A stretch of 7,017 nt of DNA from CAZWRK01 sp964635875 (GCA_964635875.1 CAZWRK010000175.1:1-7017); one strand, 5' to 3'. Numbered from the stretch's first letter, positions 1-6,078 are shown. The notes: generated by a model not told the origin, from the sequence alone. Translations and numbers: made by a program.

Positions 1-749
1 CGCAGCGCCCCGAGGACGCCGACGCGATGTGCCTCGTCGACCGCGATGGGGTGGAGCTTTAACCCTGCCATCAATAAGGCGGTGCGTGCGCCGGAATAAC
101 CGGGATTTTCAATCCATGCGGTATCGCCAACATCGCCTAAAATCCGTGCGCAGACATCAAGCGCACCTTGGGCGGCAATGGTGATAATGACTTGATTTGG
201 TTCACATTTGACGCCGCGGGTGACGCGGACATGGCGGGCAATCGCTTCACGCAAGACTTTTTGTCCGCCAGCGGGGGCATAGTGCAAGTGGTTGGGTTTG
301 GCGCGCTGCCATGCGTAGTCTAAACAGGTCTGCCACTTCTTCATGGGAAAGGCGAATAAATCGGGCAAACCAGGGGTAAATGCGAGCAAATCTTGGGTAT
401 CGCCTACGCTGCAGTCTTCTAACAGGCTAAATCTATAACCCATTGGCATGTTAAATTTATTTTGCGTATCTTGTCTTGGCGCAAAGAATGCTTGATCAGT
501 TTGTTTTAGGCTGGCAACGCGTGTACCAGTTGGCGCGGCGAGGAGGTAGCCTTCTGCCGTCAGTTGCTCATAGGCATGAATGACGGTGTTGCGGGCAATG
601 CCAAGTTCTGTCGCAATGCGTCGCGTTGCGGGCAACCGTTGTCCTGCTTCTAGCGTGCCGTTTTGAATGGCTTGGCGTAAGGCATTGTAGAGTTGGGCCA
701 CACGAGGGCTGCCGTCCTCTTGTGGAGTGAGTAAAAATGAAAAATCCAT
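1..749 (-). CDS. MocR/PdxR-family PLP-dependent transcriptional regulator (3' part outside window)
   Basis: I translated this by hand from the minus-strand ATG at 749-747; 249 codons are present and the frame is open to the window edge. Residues about 15-80 form a GntR winged helix, with the family pattern LYNALRQAIQNGTLEAGQRL, then PATRRIATELGIARNTV and AYEQLTAEGYL. A linker follows, and from about residue 115 comes a class I aminotransferase-like domain (FTPGLPDLFAFP, LHYAPAGGQKVLREAIARH, WIENPGYSGAR). MocR proteins bind PLP through this domain and control genes for B6, amine or amino acid metabolism. The PLP lysine lies in the missing part; the family usually has 450-500 residues. No clear Shine-Dalgarno precedes the ATG, but a GTGGCTCTA element lies 4 bases upstream, which suggests autoregulation. 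The target and effector cannot be told. The family call is firm; the subfamily is not. Confidence 0.92.
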   Translation of the reverse strand, partial: MDFSFLLTPQEDGSPRVAQLYNALRQAIQNGTLEAGQRLPATRRIATELGIARNTVIHAYEQLTAEGYLLAAPTGTRVASLKQTDQAFFAPRQDTQNKFNMPMGYRFSLLEDCSVGDTQDLLAFTPGLPDLFAFPMKKWQTCLDYAWQRAKPNHLHYAPAGGQKVLREAIARHVRVTRGVKCEPNQVIITIAAQGALDVCARILGDVGDTAWIENPGYSGARTALLMAGLKLHPIAVDEAHRVGVLGAL

Positions 750-752
750 GGT

Positions 753-800
753 GTGGCTCTACGGAATAGCAATAGAGTGGTTCTATCATGAATGGTTCGT
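753..800. promoter_or_regulatory. Putative MocR operator: repeated GTGGYTCTA elements
   Basis: Read on the plus strand, GTGGCTCTA (753-761) and GTGGTTCTA (777-785) are direct repeats 24 bp apart, and a weaker third copy, ATGGTTCGT, lies at 792-800. The second copy also sits in a short inverted repeat, TAGA-N5-TCTA (773-785). Direct repeats are the known operator form of MocR regulators such as GabR, PdxR and TauR. The site lies directly upstream of the MocR start and inside the divergent intergenic region, so self-control is likely. Binding is inferred. Confidence 0.45.
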
Positions 801-887
801 TTTGACTAACCTAATTCAAAGTGCAGTTAAAAGTGCTGACTTGTTATTCTAAATAGGAAAATTTAGGCTAATAAATATAGGTGATGT

Positions 888-1028
888 ATGCTGAATTATT
901 TCTCAAACTATATGATGAAAAAATCCACAAATAAAACTCGGAGTGCTGTTTTGAATGGGGTTTTATTCGTGGCTTGTTTTGTGTGGTTCACATTTTATTT
1001 ACATTTGATTTTGGTTTATCCGCAATAG
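888..1028 (+). CDS. Small single-pass membrane protein, 46 residues, unknown function
   Basis: This short open frame starts at ATG 888 and stops at TAG 1026-1028. An AGGTGA Shine-Dalgarno (879-884) precedes the start closely. The N-terminal half is polar and basic (MMKKSTNKTR, residues 9-18). It is followed by a hydrophobic stretch at about residues 19-43 (SAVLNGVLFVACFVWFTFYL onward), long enough for one membrane helix. This charge pattern predicts N-terminus in the cytoplasm and a very short C-terminal tail outside. The next gene starts 39 bp downstream on the same strand and the pair ends at one terminator, so they may be co-transcribed. The gene is divergent from the MocR gene, but the MocR repeats lie closer to the regulator itself. 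I recognise no family. The ribosome site and the strong hydrophobic segment support a real gene, but chance cannot be excluded for this size. Confidence 0.5.
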   Translation: MLNYFSNYMMKKSTNKTRSAVLNGVLFVACFVWFTFYLHLILVYPQ

Positions 1029-1067
1029 ATTTTCTGATGGCTATGGATATAGAGAGGTAATAGCACT

Positions 1068-1385
1068 ATGTTGCCTTCGATTGTAGATGCGCTGTCTGAT
1101 GTTCGAGTGATTCTTGAGGCTGGGAAAATTTCCGGTGCGAGAAGTTATTGCCAACGTCTTGCAGATTCTGGTTTGCGTGACATTGGATTTTTTGCGCTAT
1201 ATGGTTTGGTATTGGCCTGCGATGCGGATGAGTCGGCCGCGGTGGACTGTCTTTTGACTTTGCCACATGCTGACGAGCTCGATCGTTCGGATGTGTTGAA
1301 GGACATTGGACAGGCATGGACTCGGTTGCAGTATCGCGGCAATGCCCGCCCTTATCTGGAGCGTGCTGCGCGCTTATGCCATTAA
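1068..1385 (+). CDS. Small helical (possibly TPR-like) hypothetical protein, 105 residues
   Basis: The ATG at 1068 is preceded by a GAGG-type ribosome site (about 1052-1056, in AGAGAGGTAA), and the stop lies just before a strong terminator. The product looks fully alpha-helical. There are two helix-pair blocks, residues about 23-55 (GARSYCQRLADSGLRDIGFF, then ALYGLVLACDADE) and about 72-103 (DRSDVLKDIGQAWTRLQYRG, then NARPYLERAARL). Their spacing of small and aromatic residues (A-Y/F-L-G, then A-x-x-Y-L-x-x-A) resembles tetratricopeptide-type repeats. No signal peptide or membrane segment is seen, so a cytosolic adaptor or chaperone-like role is possible. That is inference from fold type only. 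It probably shares a transcript with the small membrane protein upstream. Three cysteines (C28, C51, C61) are present, plus a fourth near the C-terminus (C104). I do not recognise an exact family. Confidence 0.75.
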   Translation: MLPSIVDALSDVRVILEAGKISGARSYCQRLADSGLRDIGFFALYGLVLACDADESAAVDCLLTLPHADELDRSDVLKDIGQAWTRLQYRGNARPYLERAARLCH

Positions 1386-1391
1386 ATCAAT

Positions 1392-1435
1392 AAAAAAAGC
1401 CGGCGACATTTTATGGAATGTCACCGGCTTTTTTT
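1392..1435. terminator. Bidirectional intrinsic terminator
   Basis: Seven A, then GCCGG, one mismatch and GACATT (1392-1410), pair with AATGTC, a mismatch, CCGGC and seven T (1417-1435) across a six-base loop. The A-tract and T-tract make it work on both strands. It lies between the convergent ends of the helical protein gene (+) and the hybrid kinase gene (-), so it can stop both. Confidence 0.93.
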
Positions 1436-1446
1436 ATTAAAGATAC

Positions 1447-3456
1447 TTATTTTTTCTCTAAATAAGTATCGAGCATTGATTCTAAGGTCATTAAATCAAT
1501 GGGCTTGGTCAGATAATCAACAAATCCAGCCTCTTTTGCTTGCCGAATAATATTCGGCATTGCATTTGCACTGAGCGCAATCACGGGAATATGTGCGGTT
1601 TCTTCGTGCATTTTAAGCGCCTGTTGTGCTGCAAATCCATCCATTCCGGGTAGATTAATATCCATTAAAATCAAATCTGGCAAATGTTTTTGTGCCATTT
1701 TGATGCCCAGTTCGGCATCCGGAGCGCTTAACAATTCGACATCATCGCGCTCAGACAAAATATCTTCCATGAGCATGAGATTTTGCGGGTTGTCTTCAAC
1801 ATAAAGCACTTTAAGCTGAGTCGCATCTTGCTCTGTACTGCTAAGGAGCATGTCATCATCTGCAGAATCGAGCCATTCGGTAGAGGTTTCGCTCAACAAA
1901 AGTGGCAATTCAAACCAAAAGGTCGAGCCTTGCCCTTCGTGGCTTTCCATGCCAATCGAGCCTTGCATGGCTTCGACCAGTTTGCGCGTAATCGTCAGCC
2001 CAATGCCGGTGCCTTCAATTTCGCCTGCCTCGTGGCCTAAACGCTGGAACGGTTGAAACAGCGAGGATTGTGCATTTTCAGAGATGCCAATGCCTGAATC
2101 TTGAACTTCGATGCGCAAATGCGGTGGGCGGCCGTTTTGTGCGGTGATCACTCGATTGCAGATCGTGACGGAGCCATCTTGCACATTGTATTTAATTGCG
2201 TTGCTGACCAAGTTCAGAAGCACTTGTTTAAAGCGCATATAGTCCGCATGCACATAGTAGTTCCCGCACATTTTGTTGGTGACGGTGACGTTTAATTTGC
2301 TCGTCATTTGCTGGCTGAGGTTCATGACCTCTTGTGCAATTTCGCTGACCGACACGGACTCCATCGACAAGCTCAGTTTGCCGGATTCAATCCGTGCTAA
2401 ATCCAAGACTTCGTTAATTAAATCGAGCAAATGCTTGCCTGCGCGGATAATTTGCTGAACTTGCTTTTTCTGGCGATCAGACAAAGGTTCGCGGCGCGAG
2501 TTTTCCATGAGCTGTGCAAAACCGAGAATGGCATTCATCGGGGTGCGAAGTTCGTGGCTCATGCTCGACAAAAACTCTGTTTTGGCACGGTTAGCGTGTT
2601 CAGCGACTTCTTTCGCGTGAATAATCTCGGTTTCTAGCTTTTTCTGGGCGGTAATGTCGGTGCGAATCGAAACATAGCGCTCGGGCAGGCCGTCCGGCCC
2701 CAAGAATGGCACGATGCTGGCTTGCACCCAGTACAGCTCGCCGGTTTTACTGCGGTTGCACACGTCGCCGTGCCATGTTTTACCTTCACAAATGGTTTGC
2801 CACAGTGTTTGGTAAAACTCAGGGGGGTGAACATCGGATTTGACGATACGATGGCTCTGGCCAATCAACTCATCAATACAGTAGCCAGAGATATCTAAAA
2901 ATCGCTGATTGACGCTAATGATTCTGCCGTGGATATCCGTTGTGCTCACGATGGCGTGCTGATCAAGGGCCATCTGCCGAAAGAGCATCTCTTTGCTCGC
3001 TTTGGCGAGCTGAAGGCGGGCATTTTTGAGTTTACGGGCCTTGCTGGCTTGAGAGATCGCCAGCGCGCTAAACATGCCCATATCCACGGGCTTAGCCAGT
3101 GCATATTCTGCACCGGCTAAAATGGCTTTTGAGATCGACGCGGTGTTTTGCTCCGCAGAAAGCATTAAAATCGCGACCTCTGGCAAGCTTTCTGCCTGCC
3201 GAATTTTGGCGACTAGCTCTGGGCCATCCATGCCCGGCATGTAGTAATCCACGACGATCAGGTCTGGATCGAAAGCGCGGATGGCATTGAGTGCATCATC
3301 AGGGTGTTCTTCGGTTTCAACCTCAAGACCCGCAGCTTCTAAAATCGCGGCGTGGTAATGCAGCAAAGCGCGATCATCATCAATAATTAATGCACGAAGC
3401 GGCGTACCCTCGGACTCAAGCTCGAAGCTGTTGATATTTTTCATGTAATTCTGCAC
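1447..3456 (-). CDS. Soluble hybrid sensor histidine kinase: REC-PAS-HisKA-HATPase-REC
   Basis: The 669-residue protein has no membrane segment or signal peptide, so it acts in the cytosol. Domains in order: receiver 1 at about 20-135 (acidic cluster D26-D28, phosphoacceptor D70 in VVDYYMPGMDG, S100, K122); a coiled link; PAS plus PAC at about 160-272; HisKA with H301 in SMSHELRTPMN; and an ATPase domain at about 405-518 (N box N419, DSGIGIS at 453-459, GTGIGL at 482-487). Receiver 2 is at about 548-667 (E554/D555, D599 in LMDINLPGMDG, S629, K651). All catalytic residues are present. The PAS segment resembles the Aer/NifL style (WHGDVCNRSKTGELYWV), which binds flavin in those proteins; the cofactor here is unproven. 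The far start is GTG at 3456, but ATG at 3444 (residue 5) is equally possible; neither has a strong ribosome site. The gene overlaps the end of the upstream Hpt gene by 41 or 29 bases, implying coupled translation. Receiver 1 could take input from another kinase, and receiver 2 would pass phosphate to the Hpt protein. No output domain is present. Confidence 0.95.
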   Translation of the reverse strand: MQNYMKNINSFELESEGTPLRALIIDDDRALLHYHAAILEAAGLEVETEEHPDDALNAIRAFDPDLIVVDYYMPGMDGPELVAKIRQAESLPEVAILMLSAEQNTASISKAILAGAEYALAKPVDMGMFSALAISQASKARKLKNARLQLAKASKEMLFRQMALDQHAIVSTTDIHGRIISVNQRFLDISGYCIDELIGQSHRIVKSDVHPPEFYQTLWQTICEGKTWHGDVCNRSKTGELYWVQASIVPFLGPDGLPERYVSIRTDITAQKKLETEIIHAKEVAEHANRAKTEFLSSMSHELRTPMNAILGFAQLMENSRREPLSDRQKKQVQQIIRAGKHLLDLINEVLDLARIESGKLSLSMESVSVSEIAQEVMNLSQQMTSKLNVTVTNKMCGNYYVHADYMRFKQVLLNLVSNAIKYNVQDGSVTICNRVITAQNGRPPHLRIEVQDSGIGISENAQSSLFQPFQRLGHEAGEIEGTGIGLTITRKLVEAMQGSIGMESHEGQGSTFWFELPLLLSETSTEWLDSADDDMLLSSTEQDATQLKVLYVEDNPQNLMLMEDILSERDDVELLSAPDAELGIKMAQKHLPDLILMDINLPGMDGFAAQQALKMHEETAHIPVIALSANAMPNIIRQAKEAGFVDYLTKPIDLMTLESMLDTYLEKK

Positions 3457-4207
3457 ATATCTTGCTGATATTATTAACGAAATTCATATCACGAGCGACG
3501 ATGAAATCCGCATCGGTGGCGCGCTTATTGAAATTCACTTTTTCTTGCGAGGCGCTGATTAAGAGTGTACGGACACCATGATTACGGTGTTCTGAGAGTT
3601 TAACCGCCGCGATTAATGCTTCTCCTCGCAGCATGTTGAGTTCTGATGAGGCGATGAGAAGGTGAAAAGGCTCGGAAAGTACGCGGGGGAGGGCGCTGGC
3701 TCCATCGTCAAATTCGATGATTCTTGGCTCGAACGACTCCAAAATTTTTCGGCAAATTTCCCGCGATAAGCGTGAATTTACTGCCAACCCAACGGTAAAT
3801 CGTCGGTTGCCGGTACGGGCATGCAGCTCACTGAGTTTGCGTTCGGTGCGTTCAAAAAGTTCGCAGTCTTCGTTAATTTCGGAATACGCTTCGCGCAGCA
3901 AGCCCGCATACGCTAAAGCAATGTCTAAAAAGTCTTTGAGCAAACGGCTGTCTGTTTCCGATTCGCGAATGACGTCTTCAAATTGACTGCAGATGCTCAC
4001 CAGCATTTGCAGCCCAAATGTGGCGGCGCTGCCCTTGATGCTGTGGGTAATACGATACAGCGCACCAAAACGACCATCGGGCCAGTGATCGTTCTCTCCT
4101 TTTAGCACGCTTTCAATGGCTGAAATGCGTTCGGGTAGCTCTAGCAAAAAATCAGCTTTAAACCGTTCCTGTAATTGGCTAGCACTACCTTGTTGCTTAA
4201 GCTGCAT
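3416..4207 (-). CDS. Hpt phosphotransfer protein with C-terminal degenerate receiver-like domain
   Basis: The ATG at 4207 is preceded by AAGGA with good spacing. Residues about 10-125 form a histidine phosphotransfer helical bundle with the signature THSIKGSAATFG; H55 is the predicted phosphorylated residue. Residues about 136-258 follow the alternating strand-helix pattern of a receiver (FTVGLAVNSRLSREICRKIL, HLLIASSELNMLRGEAL, VRTLLISASQ, DADFIVARD). The acidic pair is replaced by the AVNSR segment, and the aspartate position by S187. The usual proline after it is N191, and the conserved lysine position is A238. Only the Ser/Thr switch position (S218) is kept. Such pseudo-receivers cannot be phosphorylated normally and usually serve as docking or regulatory modules. 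The gene overlaps the hybrid kinase gene downstream, so the two proteins are the natural relay partners. The Hpt call is firm; the pseudo-receiver call rests on my alignment by eye with receiver 2 of the kinase. Confidence 0.88.
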   Translation of the reverse strand: MQLKQQGSASQLQERFKADFLLELPERISAIESVLKGENDHWPDGRFGALYRITHSIKGSAATFGLQMLVSICSQFEDVIRESETDSRLLKDFLDIALAYAGLLREAYSEINEDCELFERTERKLSELHARTGNRRFTVGLAVNSRLSREICRKILESFEPRIIEFDDGASALPRVLSEPFHLLIASSELNMLRGEALIAAVKLSEHRNHGVRTLLISASQEKVNFNKRATDADFIVARDMNFVNNISKICAELHEKYQQLRA

Positions 4208-4298
4208 TCCTGTTCCTTAATCGGCAATGCCCACATGATCTGATTGTTGCGGGCAAGCGCAGAATTATGCCTGAATAATGCTGAAATGATGCGCTTTT

Positions 4299-4317
4299 CC
4301 CCTTTAAATTAAAGGGG
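4299..4317. repeat. Near-perfect 19-bp palindrome at the predicted transcription start (candidate operator)
   Basis: CCCCTTTAA, one central base, then TTAAAGGGG gives 9-bp inverted arms. It begins about at +1 of the predicted minus-strand promoter of the Hpt/kinase operon. No T-tract follows on the minus strand (GGGG is followed by AAAAGCGC), so it is not an ordinary terminator for the SprT-like gene. A repressor site is the simplest reading. As RNA it could form a 7-bp hairpin at the very 5' end of the transcript. Confidence 0.5.
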
Positions 4318-4325
4318 GATGATTC

Positions 4326-4355
4326 CTTATATTTCGGTGAAATAATAAAAATCAA
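4326..4355 (-). promoter_or_regulatory. Likely sigma-70 promoter for the Hpt/hybrid-kinase operon
   Basis: On the minus strand, TTGATT (4355-4350) and TATAAG (4331-4326) are separated by 18 bases, matching 4/6 and 5/6 of the consensus boxes. The predicted start of transcription is near 4319, about 110 bases before the Hpt start codon. No intrinsic terminator was found between this promoter and the upstream SprT-like gene, so read-through from that gene is also possible. Confidence 0.5.
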
Positions 4356-4375
4356 CGAATTTTCATGGGTGATGT

Positions 4376-5188
4376 TTAATGCCTGCTTTTGCTCGCGGGC
4401 ATCGCTAAATCACATAAGCCGCACTTCACAAATAATCCCGGTTTTCCCCAGACATTCATTTCACACGCCGGGCAGGTGTACTTATCACGGTGGCTGCGGT
4501 TTTCATCCTCTCGGGTTTCGAGTTGCAATTCACGATGGCTTTTGTTGAGCGGAATGCAGGCTTCTGCCATCGCGCGCAGAGCCACTTCATGTTCTTCTCG
4601 TTCTTCTTCGTCTTGGGCCATTTCAAGCCAATGGCCGGGTTGCGGTTCGTTGGCTTGAATCAGTGACAATGGCCATGCAGGGCGGCTAGGTGGTTGAGCA
4701 GGAAACCGATCCAGCCACGAAATCTCAAAGCCATCGGCTAATAAACGCTGCGTCACAAATTCAAAACGCCCGCCCGCCACGACAAATTCGCTCATCGTTT
4801 GTCCGGTGCGGTTGCCTCCGGGTTCGCCGGTATCGGATGGCACCAAGCCTAACGACTCGAGTTTGTCTGCCCATTCACTATTGTGATAGCAGGCGCGGCT
4901 CGGGTGACCAAAGTGGTTTTGCCAAAGATGAACCATCTCATGCACTAATGATTGCAGGACTTCAATCATCGGAATCACGGCAAAATATTCTGGATTTAAC
5001 GCAATTTCATCTGTTTGCCGACCATCGCGCCGAATAAAACGCCGTCGTGAGTAATAGCTAAACGTCCGTTTTTGACGCTGTAGCGTAATTAAGCACGGCG
5101 GTAATTGCCCGTCGAATAAAGCCTGATTGTAAAAATCATAAGCGTGTTGGAGTTCTTCGTAGGCTTCTTCTGTTGGTTTTTTCATCAT
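4376..5188 (-). CDS. SprT-like zinc metallopeptidase-fold protein with C-terminal zinc ribbon
   Basis: The product has 270 residues. Residues about 10-115 form a SprT-like domain: an N-terminal helix with LFDGQLP, a strand region rich in R/Y (FSYYSRRRFIRRDGR), the EIALNP strand, and the zinc motif HEMVH (H83, E84, H87) followed by WQNHFG. The third metal ligand is probably H102 (or E105) in YHNSEWA. A charged linker follows (about 160-235). A C-terminal zinc ribbon then has C239-P-A-C242 and C256-G-L-C259, around NVWGKPGL, a typical sequence of this family. Bacterial SprT-like proteins carry the protease fold of eukaryotic Spartan, which cleaves DNA-crosslinked proteins; the substrate here is unknown. 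Two ATG codons stand together at the start (5188 and 5185), and no good Shine-Dalgarno is visible. The gene diverges from the RTX gene and is followed by 168 bases with no terminator of its own. Confidence 0.9.
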   Translation of the reverse strand: MMKKPTEEAYEELQHAYDFYNQALFDGQLPPCLITLQRQKRTFSYYSRRRFIRRDGRQTDEIALNPEYFAVIPMIEVLQSLVHEMVHLWQNHFGHPSRACYHNSEWADKLESLGLVPSDTGEPGGNRTGQTMSEFVVAGGRFEFVTQRLLADGFEISWLDRFPAQPPSRPAWPLSLIQANEPQPGHWLEMAQDEEEREEHEVALRAMAEACIPLNKSHRELQLETREDENRSHRDKYTCPACEMNVWGKPGLFVKCGLCDLAMPASKSRH

Positions 5189-5221
5189 AGATCGTGGAGG
5201 TCTGCCGTGAGAGAGGTGAAG

Positions 5222-5250
5222 TATATAAAGTGACGCGGTATTAGGCTTAA
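5222..5250 (-). promoter_or_regulatory. Weak candidate promoter for the SprT-like gene
   Basis: On the minus strand, TTAAGC (5250-5245) and TATATA (5227-5222) are 17 bases apart. The -10 box is fair and the -35 box is poor. Transcription would start near 5215, giving a leader of about 27 bases. I could not find a convincing promoter for the RTX gene on the opposite strand of this 131-bp region. Confidence 0.28.
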
Positions 5251-5305
5251 GTTCTTTTTAAATCACTGTGCATAGCCTAGTCACTGCAACACCGATTTTT
5301 ACCAC

Positions 5306-5311
5306 GAGGAG
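5306..5311 (+). promoter_or_regulatory. Shine-Dalgarno that fixes the RTX gene start
   Basis: GAGGAG lies 8 bases before ATG 5320 but only 2 bases before an in-frame TTG at 5314. Normal spacing therefore selects the ATG, making the protein 246 residues, two shorter than the longest open frame. Confidence 0.8.
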
Positions 5312-5319
5312 AATTGAAT

Positions 5320-6060
5320 ATGAGCCGTGACAAAGAAGAATACGAAACCGACCACACACAGCTAGAAACCGAAACGAGGGATTCTGGCATTTCTACGCAG
5401 CCTGAAGTGCAAGAGGTTAAAGATCTCTATGAGCATCATGATGCCAATGAAAGCAATCATGATCTTCATGGCAGTCAAAATACCAGCAATCTTCTCACGG
5501 GGCATGATGGCGATGATCGTTTAGTGGGGGGCGCGCAGCACGATATTTTAACGGGCGCGCGCGGTAACGATGAATTAGAGGGGGGTGATGGTGATGATGT
5601 TTTGATGGGTGGGGGTGATAACGATGTCGGCCATAATCAATTAAGCGGTGGTGTAGGGAATGATGTTTTGATTGCGGGAGGGCATAAAACCAAGCATCTT
5701 GACCATTTCCTAAAAGCACACCCCGAATTAGCGACTTCAATCACCGCCGATACCAAATATGCTGACCTCGCGAGCTTGATTCAAGCTGATGTCGGAACAG
5801 ACTTTTCAAGTACTCGTAATACTTTTGTTTTTCATGAGAAAAGTGGTTCGGATCATATTTTTAATTTTCATGCAGAAACTGATCAAATCCAGCTTGATAA
5901 GGGTTTGAACGGTTCAAACATTCAGGACATTTCCTCTCTTATTTCTCACCTGAGTGTTTCTGGGGACGATTTATGTATCGACCTAGGGGCAGGCAATCAA
6001 TTGACATTGGTGGGGGTCGATTTGACGAAAATGTCTGCAGATAATATTGTATTTGTCTAA
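5320..6060 (+). CDS. Small RTX calcium-binding protein, probable type I secretion substrate
   Basis: The protein has 246 residues from ATG 5320, chosen by the well-spaced GAGGAG. Residues 1-55 are acidic and polar without a signal peptide. Residues 61-121 hold RTX nonapeptides in exact 9-residue register: GHDGDDRLV, GGAQHDILT, GARGNDELE, GGDGDDVLM; then a block with a four-residue insertion (GGGDND-V-GHNQ-LS) and GGVGNDVLI. In this family such repeats form a calcium-bound beta-roll. After a helical, histidine-containing segment (about 122-160), residues 166-246 (NTFVFHEKSGSDHIFNFHAE, then TDQIQLDKGL) resemble the C-terminal region of RTX adhesins and serralysins. It ends in the hydrophobic DNIVFV typical of type I secretion signals. 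No protease or lipase motif is visible, so the role could be matrix or adhesion-like. No ABC exporter, membrane fusion protein or TolC-like gene is in the window. The gene diverges from the SprT-like gene and ends at its own terminator. Confidence 0.9.
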   Translation: MSRDKEEYETDHTQLETETRDSGISTQPEVQEVKDLYEHHDANESNHDLHGSQNTSNLLTGHDGDDRLVGGAQHDILTGARGNDELEGGDGDDVLMGGGDNDVGHNQLSGGVGNDVLIAGGHKTKHLDHFLKAHPELATSITADTKYADLASLIQADVGTDFSSTRNTFVFHEKSGSDHIFNFHAETDQIQLDKGLNGSNIQDISSLISHLSVSGDDLCIDLGAGNQLTLVGVDLTKMSADNIVFV

Positions 6061-6078
6061 ATATCTTCTATGTTAGGT

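Larger units (their letters stand above)
4208..4375. other. Intergenic region between the SprT-like and Hpt genes
   Basis: No gene is seen here on either strand; the open frames are at most a few codons long. It holds the candidate promoter and palindrome listed separately, and a leader of about 110 bases. Within the leader, GCGCA (4257-4261) and TGCGC (4290-4294) are complementary and could close a longer, imperfect hairpin with an inner ATTAT/ATAAT pair. The ribosome site of the Hpt gene (AAGGA on the minus strand) ends the region. Confidence 0.5.

Noticed and set aside
568..789. 73-residue open frame on the minus strand
   Set aside because: It overlaps the MocR gene in another frame and gives a His/Ser/Arg-rich sequence with no family pattern; the MocR frame is clearly the coding one.
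818..836. AAAGTGC repeated twice with 12-bp period, as an iteron-like array
   Set aside because: Two copies of a 7-mer in an AT-rich spacer are too few to support a replication or binding array.
4299..4318. Palindrome as terminator of the SprT-like gene
   Set aside because: On the minus strand the stem is followed by AAAAGCGC rather than a T-tract, and the spot coincides with a predicted transcription start.
4690..5037. 115-residue plus-strand frame within the SprT-like gene
   Set aside because: It is antisense to a protein with an intact HExxH motif and zinc ribbon; it shows no ribosome site or domain pattern.
5314..5319. TTG 5314 as the start of the RTX gene
   Set aside because: It is only 2 bases from the Shine-Dalgarno, whereas ATG 5320 has the normal 8-base spacing.
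5495..5740. 81-residue His/Pro-rich frame antisense to the RTX repeats
   Set aside because: The histidine runs are the antisense reading of the Gly/Asp repeat codons, not a metal-binding protein.
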